Source: Limnephilus marmoratus | Taxonomy: Eukaryota; Arthropoda; Insecta; Trichoptera; Limnephilidae | NCBI GenBank assembly: GCA_917880885.1 | Contig: OU862933.1 | Span: 5,875,452-5,939,451 of the forward strand | Length of the DNA: 64,000 nt | Direction of reading: 5' to 3' | Shown: piece by piece, positions 1-9,571 of the stretch | Layout: every line of letters starts with the position of its first letter | Numbering within the stretch: position 1 is the stretch's first letter | The notes under the pieces: model-generated | Seen by the model: only the letters and a program-made list of their open reading frames with translations | Databases searched by the model: none | What the model was told of the DNA's origin: nothing | Program-made: the position numbers and the translations under genes

Positions 1-759
1 TAACTTTTGATTAATGTTTTGTGTCTTACCTAGCAGTGACTTGATTTACTCGCGAGCTGCGGACCTAGGACTGGGATGCGTTTGGGACATATCGTGACAT
101 TGACGTGACGATGACGCCTGACGTCATTTTTAGGTCTAAGAATTACAAAAGACCATGACGTCACAAGTGAAAAAGACTTTTGTTTTAATTCCTCTGTCTG
201 TCGGAATCGGACAATCTCGATTTCGACAGACTAGGTACCTGGGACGCGGACATTGAACACGGACCTGGGACGGCGGGGACCTTAGGACAATGTCAGGACT
301 ATTGTTTAGGATAAATGATTAATTCCTTGCGTGAAAGAGATGCTCGGGCAACCCGGATGAATCGCGGCCGCGTTTTGGCCATTTTGGGACATGGACTTAT
401 GATGTTCGGGTGTTTTTAGAATAGCGGCGCGGCGGTAGCGGAATACAATCGTAATAGGCGAGTCGTTCACAATACCGTCCGTCGAAAACTTCGCAGCGCG
501 CGGCCCGTTTAATAATATTTAAATACCTATGAAACAATATAATATTTAAATCGTTTACAGAACACATTATTCATTGAAATAATTTAACAGTAAAATAAAT
601 GGAAATTAAAAATGTATGGTGTCGTTAAAAATCGTAGGATGCAAGGCCAAAGATAAGGAATGAAGAATCAATTCCTTTTGAAATTGAGAATTAGATTGAG
701 TGTGTCACAAGATTGAATTTATTCATTTAATTCGGTCATTCAATTTTGCCCACGTCTAG
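1..759. other. Non-coding stretch left of LTR element
   Basis: No convincing coding frame is visible. The first 500 bases are fairly GC-rich with loose repetition of GGACCTGGGAC-like strings. The rest is AT-rich. The only clear structure is the inverted repeat at 119-163. Confidence 0.5.
119..163. repeat. Inverted repeat ending in two TGACGTCA octamers
   Basis: TGACGTCA occurs at 119-126 and 156-163. Just inside them lie GGTCT and AGACC, so the 45 bases form an imperfect hairpin. TGACGTCA is the classical CREB/ATF site, but it is itself a palindrome and may simply be part of a decayed repeat. No gene start is visible beside it. Confidence 0.45.
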
Positions 760-955
760 TACAGGGTGAGGTTGCCAATAATAATAGTGGGTAGACTATT
801 TATGTTTATTCCGAGATTGTGTACAGGTGTGCTTCGTAGGAAGCGTAAATGCAAAGAGGACGGTAGACAGCAATCACACCCTTTTATACGTTCCTCATGC
901 TGTCTCACTCATACACGCATGTCTCTTTCATACCGCAAGACATACGTTCACCACA
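760..955 (-). repeat. 3' LTR, truncated
   Basis: It matches 4520-4715 almost base for base, then stops abruptly at ACCCTGTA. About 83 bases of the full LTR are missing and replaced by unrelated AT-rich sequence. The near identity of the two copies suggests a fairly recent insertion followed by a deletion or template switch. Confidence 0.8.
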
Positions 956-1087
956 TCCCTCCACACTTAAATCCGAAGACAGTTACACAACATGAACTGA
1001 TAATTTTTTACAATACATAAAATATTCCAATATTTACAATGTAAGTAATTCATGTTGAGTCGAGAGCTGAGTGCTGCCTTCATTGAC

Positions 1088-3952
1088 TCATCTGTGTGTT
1101 CGTGGTCGTAGTCGGTCCTTCCAATTTCCCGACGTTGACGCCACTGGATCACTGGGGCTGGAATGAGAAGGAGAAAAACCCATTAGACTGTCATCCAGGC
1201 CAAAGCTGGAGACATCGTATTCATCATACGACAGTCTCTTCGTCTCAGACGCGACATAAGGATTGCTGTGTTTCTTTTCCCATGACACACATAATTTAGA
1301 CAACTGATCAAAATGCCTTTTCCAAAACATAATTTTACCATTTAAATTTACCTCAATTATATAAAGTTTTTTTCCTAATTGTTTATACACTTTCCCTGGT
1401 ACCCATTTATCATTGTTTTGGTCTCTGAAATCTCTAACCATTACCTTTTGATTAATCGAAAAACCCACCGATTCTTTATTATTTCTTTTATAATAATATT
1501 TTTGATTTTCCTGACATTTAGACATTTTAATTTTTGTTTCTTTCTTAATTCTATTATCCTTATCTCTCCCCCCTCTCGGTACAAAACTGTTTAAGTTTGA
1601 CCTTAGTTTCCTTCCAAACATTACAACTGCAGGTTCTAAGCCAGTTGTACAGTGTGGTGCATTTCTGTAATCAATTAAAAAATTTCCTAATTTTTCCTCA
1701 TAACCTGACTGAAACTTATTTCTTATCATCATTTTTTTTTTTAAATTTTTACACGTTCGAACCGCGTTTTCTGCTAGACCATTTGATTGTGGATGATTTA
1801 CCGGAGTCGTTAAATGTTTGATGTTATTCATCTCACAAAACTCTTTGAAGTCCGCTGACATGAAAGCGGCTCCATTATCTGAAACTATTGTCTGTACACT
1901 CCCGAAATAACTAAATAAACCCTTTAATATTTTAATAGTGTTATACGAATTTGGAGACTTTACTTCTACACAGTCTAACCATTTTGAGGTTGAGTCAATA
2001 ATTACAAGAAAATATTTATTTGCAATTGGGCCCGCATAATTAATATGCACCCTACTCCATATTTCTTCCGTTATAGGTAAATCTCTGTTATTTTTAAATA
2101 AACTTAGAATTTGAGTATCCAAGTCATTCTCTACGTGAACTGGTTCCTCATTCCCAATTAATTCTAATTGCACTTTACTTTTATTAAAACTACCCGCTTT
2201 CTCCGAAAAAACCTCCTGGAATTTTCGAATTTTTTTATTCACTTTACTTCTACCACTCTCAAATACACTATGAGAAAAAATTTCACTACCCTCCTGGGAT
2301 GAAATTGATTGTAAATCACTTCTATCATCATCAAAACCACTATGAGAAAAAATTTCACTACCCTCCTGGGATGAAATTGATTGTAAATCACTTCTATCAT
2401 TCTCAAAAACACTATGAGAAAAAATTTCACTACCCTCCTGGGCTGAAATTGATTGTTCATTTATTTCCCCATTATTTTTTTCTATTGGAACGATTGGTGA
2501 CGCAAACTTACTATAGTTTACCGGAACTGAAATACCTTCCGATTGTAAACATCCCAATTCCGATTTAACCTTTGCTTTTAAAGCAAACGGTATATTTCTC
2601 GGATTGCAGAATTTCGGTTCCGCATTCTCTTTTAATTTCAAATGCACTTTATATTTATTGAATTTACCCAGTTTCTCCGAAAAAACCTCCGGGAATTTCC
2701 GAATTAAATTATCAATTACACTAGTATTATTCTCAACCATATTGTGAGAAACATTTTCACTTCCCTCCTGGGATAAAGTAGATTGTAAGCCCGTAAATCC
2801 AATATTAAACTTTTTAATGAAATCACGCCCTAGAACCGTAATTGTTCCCTGTTTTACTACGCAAAATTCTAACATTTCCCTATAACCGTTAAAATCAACT
2901 GTTAATAAGATACAACCCAATAAATTTAACTTACAGTTAGCGTAACCCATTAAGGTTAAATCCTTTGGTTTTAACATCAAATGTTTGAAATGTTTAACAT
3001 AATCTTCGTCCGTTAAAATCGAAATTGCCGCCCCTGTGTCCAATAAACCGTTTAGTTCCACATTATTCACTAAAACTTTGCACAATATTGGTTCACAATA
3101 TACTGCGTTTATCCGCAACATGTTTTTATGTTCCTGCGTATTTACGAACACTGAAGAAATGTTATTATATTTTAAACCGCGACATATCTTCCCAATATGC
3201 CCTTTCACTCTGCATTTATAACAAAACACGTCTTTAAATTTACAGTTTACTGAATCGTGATAATTCCCGCAATGTTTACACTTTGTTCGGTCCGCTGACC
3301 TCGCTCTGTACGATGTAACATTCTTGTCCGAAGTTCTAAAAAAATGTTTACCTACCGAATTTTGTTTTTGTGACAAATTGTTCGATGTATTTTTAAATTT
3401 ATTTACTAAATCAACACTTTCCGTTTTAATTTGCTTATTCATTACCTCGAATGAATCCATAGCAATAGCACATTCTATAACCTTTTTTAATGAAAAGTTT
3501 TCAGCCTCTACAAATAATTTCTCCTTAATACGCCCCACTCGAAGACCGGTGACAAAAACATCTTTTAAATTATATTCAAGTCTGTCCTCGAATTTGCAAA
3601 ATCTAACGAGATTTCTTAACCGTGCTATATAATCATTAACCGATTCTGAACTTTTTTGTTTCGTAGCAAAAAAAATTTCGCGCTCTTTGAAAACATTTCG
3701 TTTGATACCTACATGATTCTCTAGTAATAACAATAAATTTTCGACCGTAATATCTGTAATTTTTTTAGGAAAACACAAATCAATCAATAAATCTATTGTC
3801 TCTGTGTGTAAATGAGATATTAAAACCGCTCTCTTTTTTTCTACCGAATTTAACTTGTCATCATTGACGAGGATGAACTGTTCGTATTGCAACACGAACG
3901 TCTCCAGTTTGTCCCTCAAATGACAAAACCTGGGCAGTTCTCCCCCTTCCAT
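1088..3952 (-). CDS. gag-protease-integrase polyprotein lacking RT/RNase H
   Basis: The frame is open for 970 codons. I start it at the ATG at 3952 (context AAGATGG, 954 aa) because the first codon of the longer frame is GTG. Residues below count from that GTG. Gag capsid-like sequence fills 17-235. Two zinc knuckles follow: C241-C244-H248-C253 and C260-C263-H268-C273. The protease has LLDTGA with D321 and the partner motif LGRDF near 390. RT begins at about 437 but stops at NNGEI (about 513), before all catalytic motifs; no YxDD exists. Residues 516-587 are three 24-residue repeats. The integrase core resumes at about 625 with D669, D708 and E744, the last two separated by 35 residues as in DD35E. 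A GPY/F-like segment lies at 851-900. The integrase HHCC zinc finger is missing. The frame has no stop despite the large deletion, so the product could be made, but it could not reverse transcribe. Confidence 0.88.
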   Translation of the reverse strand: MEGGELPRFCHLRDKLETFVLQYEQFILVNDDKLNSVEKKRAVLISHLHTETIDLLIDLCFPKKITDITVENLLLLLENHVGIKRNVFKEREIFFATKQKSSESVNDYIARLRNLVRFCKFEDRLEYNLKDVFVTGLRVGRIKEKLFVEAENFSLKKVIECAIAMDSFEVMNKQIKTESVDLVNKFKNTSNNLSQKQNSVGKHFFRTSDKNVTSYRARSADRTKCKHCGNYHDSVNCKFKDVFCYKCRVKGHIGKICRGLKYNNISSVFVNTQEHKNMLRINAVYCEPILCKVLVNNVELNGLLDTGAAISILTDEDYVKHFKHLMLKPKDLTLMGYANCKLNLLGCILLTVDFNGYREMLEFCVVKQGTITVLGRDFIKKFNIGFTGLQSTLSQEGSENVSHNMVENNTSVIDNLIRKFPEVFSEKLGKFNKYKVHLKLKENAEPKFCNPRNIPFALKAKVKSELGCLQSEGISVPVNYSKFASPIVPIEKNNGEINEQSISAQEGSEIFSHSVFENDRSDLQSISSQEGSEIFSHSGFDDDRSDLQSISSQEGSEIFSHSVFESGRSKVNKKIRKFQEVFSEKAGSFNKSKVQLELIGNEEPVHVENDLDTQILSLFKNNRDLPITEEIWSRVHINYAGPIANKYFLVIIDSTSKWLDCVEVKSPNSYNTIKILKGLFSYFGSVQTIVSDNGAAFMSADFKEFCEMNNIKHLTTPVNHPQSNGLAENAVRTCKNLKKKMMIRNKFQSGYEEKLGNFLIDYRNAPHCTTGLEPAVVMFGRKLRSNLNSFVPRGGRDKDNRIKKETKIKMSKCQENQKYYYKRNNKESVGFSINQKVMVRDFRDQNNDKWVPGKVYKQLGKKLYIIEVNLNGKIMFWKRHFDQLSKLCVSWEKKHSNPYVASETKRLSYDEYDVSSFGLDDSLMGFSPSHSSPSDPVASTSGNWKDRLRPRTHR
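2240..2455 (-). repeat. 72-bp tandem repeats replacing the RT domain
   Basis: There are three copies of a 72-base unit encoding 24 residues with the core SQEGSEIFSHS. A more diverged copy of the same unit lies between protease and RT (about 2711-2785). The unit length is a multiple of three, so the frame is kept. Confidence 0.85.
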
Positions 3953-4329
3953 CTTCACACAGATACAATCAATAAAAGCAGAAAATTTTACAAACAGCAC
4001 TCAACTCACGACTCTGTTGACTTGATGCTGCTGCTCCGATCTCGCCCTTCCGCGGACCGTCTCCTGGCTCCTGAACCCTGGTCGTCCTTCTAATGCGCCG
4101 GCCCGCCTTCCGTGAGGTCTGCACCTGGTCTCTGATCTTCTCCTGAAGACCCGGACTTCTCCATCCACGCCTTACGTGTATGCTCCTCCAGGTTCTCGGC
4201 ACTGAATAAACCTATCCAGCGCCTTGCTATTCCTCGGATGCCAATTTCTGCTGCTCTTGCTCTTCCTGAATGTGATCTGGCCTGATGCTGCCTGATCACC
4301 TATTGTCCACTGTAGCCTCAATCTCGTGA

Positions 4330-4436
4330 TGTTTGCTGCCAAATGTGATTTTGGCTGCTGCGTAAATCTTCTTCCTTTATAGGCTGCGCCAAATGTGATT
4401 TTGGCTGCTTCTCGTTCCTTTATCGGCTGCGCCAAA
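4330..4436 (-). repeat. Short direct repeats in the leader
   Basis: GCCAAATGTGATTTTGGCTG appears twice with about 50-bp spacing, and a third partial copy adjoins the LTR at 4431-4440. The copies duplicate the LTR-end/PBS junction. Confidence 0.7.
4417..4434 (-). other. Putative primer-binding site
   Basis: The minus strand reads TGGCGCAGCCGATAAAGG two bases inside the 5' LTR. A PBS starting TGGCGCAG is familiar from insect Ty3/mdg4 elements of the 17.6/297 type, where it pairs with a tRNA 3' end. Similar ACATTTGG strings recur at about 4333-4345 and 4387-4400, so the LTR/PBS junction seems to have been duplicated in the leader. Confidence 0.55.
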
Positions 4437-4715
4437 TGTGAATGACCGTGGCCGGTTATCTACATTACCACCTGGACTCCGTTGTATGGATCCAGATCTT
4501 CTTGGGATGGTGATCTCCGTACAGGGTGAGGTTGCCAATAATAATAGTGGGTAGACTATTTATGTTTATTCCGAGATTGTGTACAGGTGTGCTTCGTAGG
4601 AAGCGTAAATGCAAAGAGGACGGTAGACAGCAATCACACCCTTTTATACGTTCCTCATGCTGTCTCACTCATACACGCATGTCTCTTTCATACCGCAAGA
4701 CATACGTTCACCACA
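4437..4715 (-). repeat. 5' LTR of the retrotransposon
   Basis: On the minus strand it begins TGTGGTGAACG and ends TCACA, giving TGTG...CACA termini. Its first 196 bases are nearly identical to 760-955. The last 83 bases (4437-4519) have no counterpart at the left end. I set the boundary at CACA because a primer-binding-like TGGCGCAGCC follows after two bases. Confidence 0.75.
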
Positions 4716-5261
4716 ATAACGCTGATGGATTTCATACGTATTTGTGTTCCAATTTACCATGCAGATCGGAGGAATCCAGATTTTGGACTTCCGCACGTTA
4801 AGTGTACTTACCTATACGGTGGACTAAGTCAAGTACCGCAATTTCGTCAGTCTATCAACAACCATCGGAACAAATCGTAATGTGACATTTGGCTCTACGT
4901 TGAAATGTTATTTTCTATCAATCGGAAGCGTGTAATATGAAGCATTATAATATCGTCGTCTTTATCGAATGCTTTGTGTGAACCGCTTGCTTCATCGTAT
5001 CGTGACTCAAACTATATCGTGGTTCTAATAACCGAACAATCTTATCGTACGCCTTGGATACACCTATGACCGCCGCCGAATGAACAGTGAGTATTGCTTA
5101 ATTGTGTATACCGGATCTTGTTTGGTGATTGGGCATAATTATTATCGAAATCCATAAGCGTTTCATTAAGTAAAGAGTTGCCGCAAGGTTATTCTAAACC
5201 CCCGTGCCATCGTGCATGATTCAAATCTGTCACTTTAGTAATCATCAATTTAACCCCATTG
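4716..5261. other. No recognisable gene
   Basis: Unique-looking sequence right of the LTR element. Open frames here are short and have no recognisable domain. Confidence 0.5.
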
Positions 5262-5479
5262 TTCTATATCAGGGTTTCCCAAACTTTTTCTGCAATGGAA
5301 CACTTTGCAAATCCGTAAATTTTAACGGAACACTTAGGTTATTTTTAGGTTGTGTAATAAAAAAAATGTTATTAAATATATTATTTATTTAGTATATAAA
5401 AATGGAATGTTAAAAAAACAATATTTTTTGTAAGTACAACTTGTACTATTTCATTTCATTTCTTTTTTATGTTGTAATA

Positions 5480-5640
5480 TTCTTTACCTAACGAATCGAT
5501 TGCATTCATATTTATCCTGTTTTATTGTTTATGTAAGTAATACATGTAATTAATATTGTTAATTATATATTTGCTTCTTTTCTTGTAAAAGCCCACTAGG
5601 GCGTTAATAAAATATAAAATAAAATAAAAAATATGGAATA
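5480..5640 (+). mobile_element. LINE 3' tail inside the hAT MITE
   Basis: AT-rich 3'-UTR-like sequence ends in GCCCACTAGGGC followed by repeated AATAAAAT units, the tail of a Jockey/CR1-like LINE. Only a tail is left; the 5' border is uncertain. Confidence 0.5.
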
Positions 5641-6420
5641 ATTAAAGCACCTAACGTCTTTGAGTCCGTGAACTGCATATTTTCTTGATATCAGACAAAA
5701 TATTAGTTAGTCGGATTCTAATATCTAATGTGGCGTCGAGCCTGTTCCTGCACTTTGGCTAGGTTTTTAGAAAATCTCGCTTCTCATAAATAGGTTGTAA
5801 AAACGGAAGTAAAACAATAATAGCGTGTTTTGATAAATTGGGGTACCTACTCTTCCGACAAGCTCACCCAGAAATCACTGAAAGGCTGATCTTTGTATTT
5901 TCGTTTCAAGTAAGAGTAACTAAGTAAACAATTAGATTTTCATACTCACTTGCGCTGGCCTACTGATTCCGCTGTCACAGAAAATGGATTCCAAACCCAG
6001 GAATCGTCCTTACCAGTTTTCGAAAAATATGGCAAAAGAGTTGTTTTCAAGTTATGTACCTACGTACCTATTCGAACTGAAATTTCGTGAAACACATGCA
6101 TATTCGTTATCCCGTTGTTATTGTTTCCAGATCGCACAGACGTTCTTATTATTGACGCTCATCAAAGAATTACACAGTTATAAATTTCAGAGTTTATGTT
6201 TTGTTTGTAAAATGAAGATTTACTGCAATAACAGCATAAACGGCTCTTTAAACTTTCATAAAGCTTAGTCTCTGTACCTGGAAGGGTCTAGTTCTAGTGC
6301 CTTACTTAAGAACTAATTTCTTGTGAATAATTTCAGAAGTGTTGAAATATGAATATGTGTAGGTATATTAATTAACTAAAAGAAATTCTTCCGACAAATC
6401 GTCGCGGAACCCCTGTTCAG

Positions 6421-6450
6421 GTTCCGCGGAACCCTAGGGTTCCGCGGAAC
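6421..6450. repeat. 30-bp perfect palindrome
   Basis: GTTCCGCGGAACCCT followed by its exact reverse complement lies just inside the right end of the hAT MITE. It contains the terminal sequence motif in both orientations. Confidence 0.85.
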
Positions 6451-6688
6451 ACAGTTTGGGAACCCTGTTCTATATAAACGTTAAAAATCTCCGATACTTT
6501 ATTATTATGCAAAATCGTGAAATGTCTTGTTGCTTAATCTTGTTGTAAATATTTGTTGTGAAGGATTGCCTTTCGTTGCTCTGAACACGATTTATTCAAG
6601 TTGATAAAGTTTTCAACGTCCCTCAATATCCCCTTTTGCCCACGGACATATGAATATATCTGGACCTGCCCTAAGTGATAAAAACGTA

Positions 6689-6829
6689 TTATTTCCCCCT
6701 CCACATGGCGCCGGCTGTAGCTCCTCCTTGGAACCGGCTCGCTCCATGGGGAGGGGATATAGCCTCGCTTGAATCTAAAATGTGTGACGTCATCATTCTT
6801 GCCGTGAACAGCGAGAAGCTGACATCCAT
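6689..6829 (-). CDS. Small 46-aa frame in the mobile element, copy 1
   Basis: ATG at 6829 to TAA at 6689 gives a 46-residue product starting MDVSFSLFTARMM and ending GAMWRGK. The same frame with the same stop exists in the second copy, with one substitution seen (T to K at residue 14). A longer frame (6534-6833) overlaps it in another phase and begins MYGCQLL. It is open in both copies too, but in copy 1 it runs out into flanking sequence. With only two young copies, the sequence alone cannot show that either is translated. I do not recognise a function. Confidence 0.35.
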   Translation of the reverse strand: MDVSFSLFTARMMTSHILDSSEAISPPHGASRFQGGATAGAMWRGK

Positions 6830-7068
6830 ACATTTAACGAAATAACGGCAGCTTGTGCTATACAATATATCTACGTATCAATGTACACATAGGGAATGTG
6901 GGCGGTACTCCAATGTGCTCGTCGCTGGTTACAGGGGTAAGTAAATTATGAAACATTTGTAAAAGTGTTTTAACTAAACACGGAAACAAAATATTGATAT
7001 GTGTATTGGCGCGAGTCTTTTTGGGGCGAGCATTTGGCCTTAGCAAATATGTTTTGAACGTGGCAAGC

Positions 7069-7328
7069 AATTCGCGCTCCCATGTAAAAAGGTCTATTCA
7101 TTCAAAGCAGATTTTGCTTTTAAGAACTAAATGGTGATATTGTAATGCGAGATGCCTATATACTGTCAGATTGATTGTTCAACGAATGACAGACAACGAA
7201 TGCAATTCGCGCTCCCATGTAAAAAGGTCTATTCATTCAAAGCAGATTTTGCTTTTAAGAACTAAATGGTGATATTGTAATGCGAGATGCCTATATACTG
7301 TCAGATTGATTGTTCAACGAATGACAGT
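7069..7328. repeat. 134-bp tandem duplication
   Basis: The block starting CAATTCGCGCTCCCATG occurs at about 7069 and again at about 7203. The second element copy near 40.5 kb has it once, so this is a local duplication. Confidence 0.85.
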
Positions 7329-7928
7329 CATCCATTCCCCTCTCCGCTCTCCATAGTTTGGTTTTACCCCTCATCTGTAACTGCTTGTCTATCCATTTGG
7401 ATGTCTATGCCTTTTGCCCCACCACCGCCGCATAGAACTCTCCAAGGACGATACTGTAAACTTTAGGAATCACCGCTTTATGCAAGAGCTACTGTTTTGC
7501 AACAAAATTATTACAATACTCGGCAAAACGTAAAAAATCACATATTTATATTATCATTTCACTGTGTAAAGATTATCAATTTTGATTATTTAATCAAAAG
7601 CAAACATAGTCGAATGAAAAGTGTATGTTTTTTCTTTTAAAATAGAAAAGCGGTGAATGATAATATCGGTTTTGTATTCAATGTAATATCATTATATTAC
7701 GGCGTGACAGGATATGAAATGGTGTAGATTGAAAAAAGTGATAATGTGGTTTATATCATCACTCCGTGTTACGTTTGTGTTAATTCAAGTAATTATATGT
7801 ATTTAACAAGTTACAAACGTCACAAAGTACCTGTATACATTTGGCGCCGATTAAGGGGAAATTCGGTCGCCAAGAAATTTTAATATTAGGTATTTTACCA
7901 AACTGTCGCTTTTACAAAGGTTCAAATA

Positions 7929-8617
7929 TAGTCTGTCAAATAAGAGTAGAAAATATTAAAATTTGAACTACATAATTTGTAGGCTGGCAACACTAAATTA
8001 ACAATCAAATATTCATTTAAAATGCAATGAAACTGAAAATACAGAACACTGTAAACACATTTTAAAAAACTTTTTTTTGTGTTTTCAAAGAAAAAAACTT
8101 AAAATCAAGAAGAATCACTGTTCTTAAGGTACCCGCTTAATGATATAAATTTGATTAAATGGTGTTTTACAAAGTGATTGGCTTTCATTTAATTTAACAT
8201 AAATTTGAATTTAACAGTAAGTAGAAAGAAAGAATCACTAATGGTGACTTTAGTTACACTAATTTTAGATCTGAATGAGTTAAATATATTCAGATCTAAA
8301 ATTAGAACATGATCTAAAGCCCGGGCAACGCTAGGTAAATAAAAGTGAGCAATTTCTAAACTGCTTTATATTTTAAAACAATATCCTTATTCTTCTTTAT
8401 GTTAACACAAAATTGCAAAGGTGTAATAATAATATACCTAAAAGTAGGTATCTGTATTGCAATGAAAAAGTTTTTTTTTTCACTTTTATGCCTTTTTAAT
8501 TTTTTTATAAAAATGTTGGTTACACAACTTTACATTTTCAGCATTAGTTTTTTTTAGTATTGCCATTTGAACAACAGTGGCGCCCTCCTATGTTTTCTAC
8601 TCTTATTTGACAAACTG
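7929..8617 (-). mobile_element. Tc1/mariner-type MITE, copy 1
   Basis: The terminal inverted repeats are about 26 bp (TAGTCTGTCAAATAAGAGTA and its inverse), flanked by TA. Ends of the CAGT type with TA duplication are typical of Tc1/mariner. The second copy lies at 18264-18932 in the other orientation. An internal palindrome around AGATCTGAAT (8265-8310) is shared by both. No transposase is present. Confidence 0.82.
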
Positions 8618-8889
8618 TACACCTCAGACTGATAATACCTAAATAAAATGGTCAAAATCGAGGTTTTGTATTCCTCATTTTTCTTCTCCCAAACTGGATT
8701 GATTTTTACGATTTTTTTTACCAACTGTATTAGAAAAAATATTATATTATGTCTGTACGTTTTTCTTTTTATTTTGAAAATGTGTTACTAGTTTATATAC
8801 TGAACGTCTGTTGACAGTGTTAAAATCAGACTATTGTTGGAGTTGTCCTAACTCCTAACTTATCTAAGAAGTAATTCATCAATTTTTCA

Positions 8890-9445
8890 GGGCCCGCAGA
8901 TACTTTAATAGTACACAACTGTTAACCCTGTACAAATCGCAAGTGCGCCCCACGGTTGAATTTGGCAGCCACCTCTGGTCTGGAGCTCCAAAATACCTGA
9001 AAAATACCCTCGACTCTGTGCAGAAACGAGCGGTCCGTTTGATAGATTCTCCCATCTTAACAGACGGATTGCAATCTTTAGAGCACAGGCATCGGGTGGG
9101 AATGCTATCCTTGTTCTACCGGTATTACAATGGAAGATGCTCCGAGGAACTAGCATCATTGATCCCTTCGGCACCGGTGCATAGTCGGGAAACACGCCAA
9201 ACGCGTGCCCAACACAGTTGACATTTGTCACATGAGAACGGGTCGTTTCTTCGACTCGTTCTTGTGTTCAACAGCTCGGCTGTGGAATGATTTGCCGGCC
9301 TCTGTGTTTCCTCCTTCCTAAAACATGGGTCTCTTCAAGACCCATGTTGTAGGAAAAAAGACCCTCCACACAGCATCCCAGATGACATAGGCCCTGAGGG
9401 AAATTATTTTCCTCAGGGCCTCCTGTGTGGAGTTAATGTAAAAAA
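8890..9445 (+). mobile_element. Jockey/CR1-like LINE 3' end
   Basis: 8943-9221 encodes part of the C-terminal region found downstream of RT in insect LINEs, with HLWSGAPKYL, QKRAVRLID and LFYRYYNGRCSEEL. After a frameshift it continues with TGRFFDSF and LWNDLP. The 3' UTR has the stem-loop GGCCCTGAGG...CCTCAGGGCC (about 9390-9422), then GTGTGGAGTTAATGT and an A-run. It is heavily 5'-truncated and broken by the frameshift. Related copies: 9925-10345, 27295-27835 and 28338-28800. Confidence 0.85.
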
Positions 9446-9487
9446 AAAAAAAATCAATTTAAAAAAAATCTACCGACACGCTAGTGG

Positions 9488-9490
<3 letters not shown>

Positions 9491-9566
<76 letters not shown>
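9491..9566. repeat. (TA)n microsatellite
   Basis: About 38 uninterrupted TA units, directly downstream of the LINE tail. Confidence 0.98.

Positions 9567-9571
<5 letters not shown>

Larger units (their letters stand above)
760..4715 (-). mobile_element. Ty3/mdg4-like LTR retrotransposon, RT-deleted
   Basis: The two ends share a direct repeat of about 196 bases (760-955 and 4520-4715), and one long minus-strand frame lies between them. Reading the minus strand, the order is 5' LTR (4437-4715), primer-binding-like site (4417-4434), a leader with short direct repeats, gag-protease-integrase frame (1088-3952), purine-rich tract TGTGGAGGGA (about 956-965) and 3' LTR (760-955). The element is under 4 kb because most of RT, RNase H and the integrase zinc finger are missing. 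Flanks GTCTAG and ATAACG do not match, so no target duplication is seen. The 3' LTR is truncated, which explains this. No env-like frame is present. Confidence 0.9.
5270..6467. mobile_element. hAT-type non-autonomous element with 8-bp TSD
   Basis: The ends are CAGGGTTTCCCAAACT and its inverted match AGTTTGGGAACCCTG. The 8-bp flanks TTCTATAT at 5262-5269 and 6468-6475 are identical. CAGGG-type ends with an 8-bp target duplication are the hAT signature. No transposase is visible. A LINE tail sits inside, and the right end carries a 30-bp perfect palindrome. Confidence 0.88.
6640..7410 (-). mobile_element. 632-bp-type mobile element, copy 1
   Basis: This is the reverse complement of 40418-41049 at roughly 97% identity by eye, after allowing for an internal 134-bp duplication. 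The ends are CACGGACAT and ATGTCTATG, imperfect inverted repeats of about 9 bp. CTTTTGCC flanks it at 6633-6640 and 7411-7418, so an 8-bp target duplication is readable with one base of ambiguity at the border. A CA...TG terminus with 8-bp TSD fits a cut-and-paste DNA transposon (hAT- or P-like). No transposase is present. Confidence 0.75.

Noticed and set aside
8905..9231. Antisense frame of 108 codons over the LINE
   Set aside because: A shadow of the LINE coding strand; the same happens at 27455-27841.
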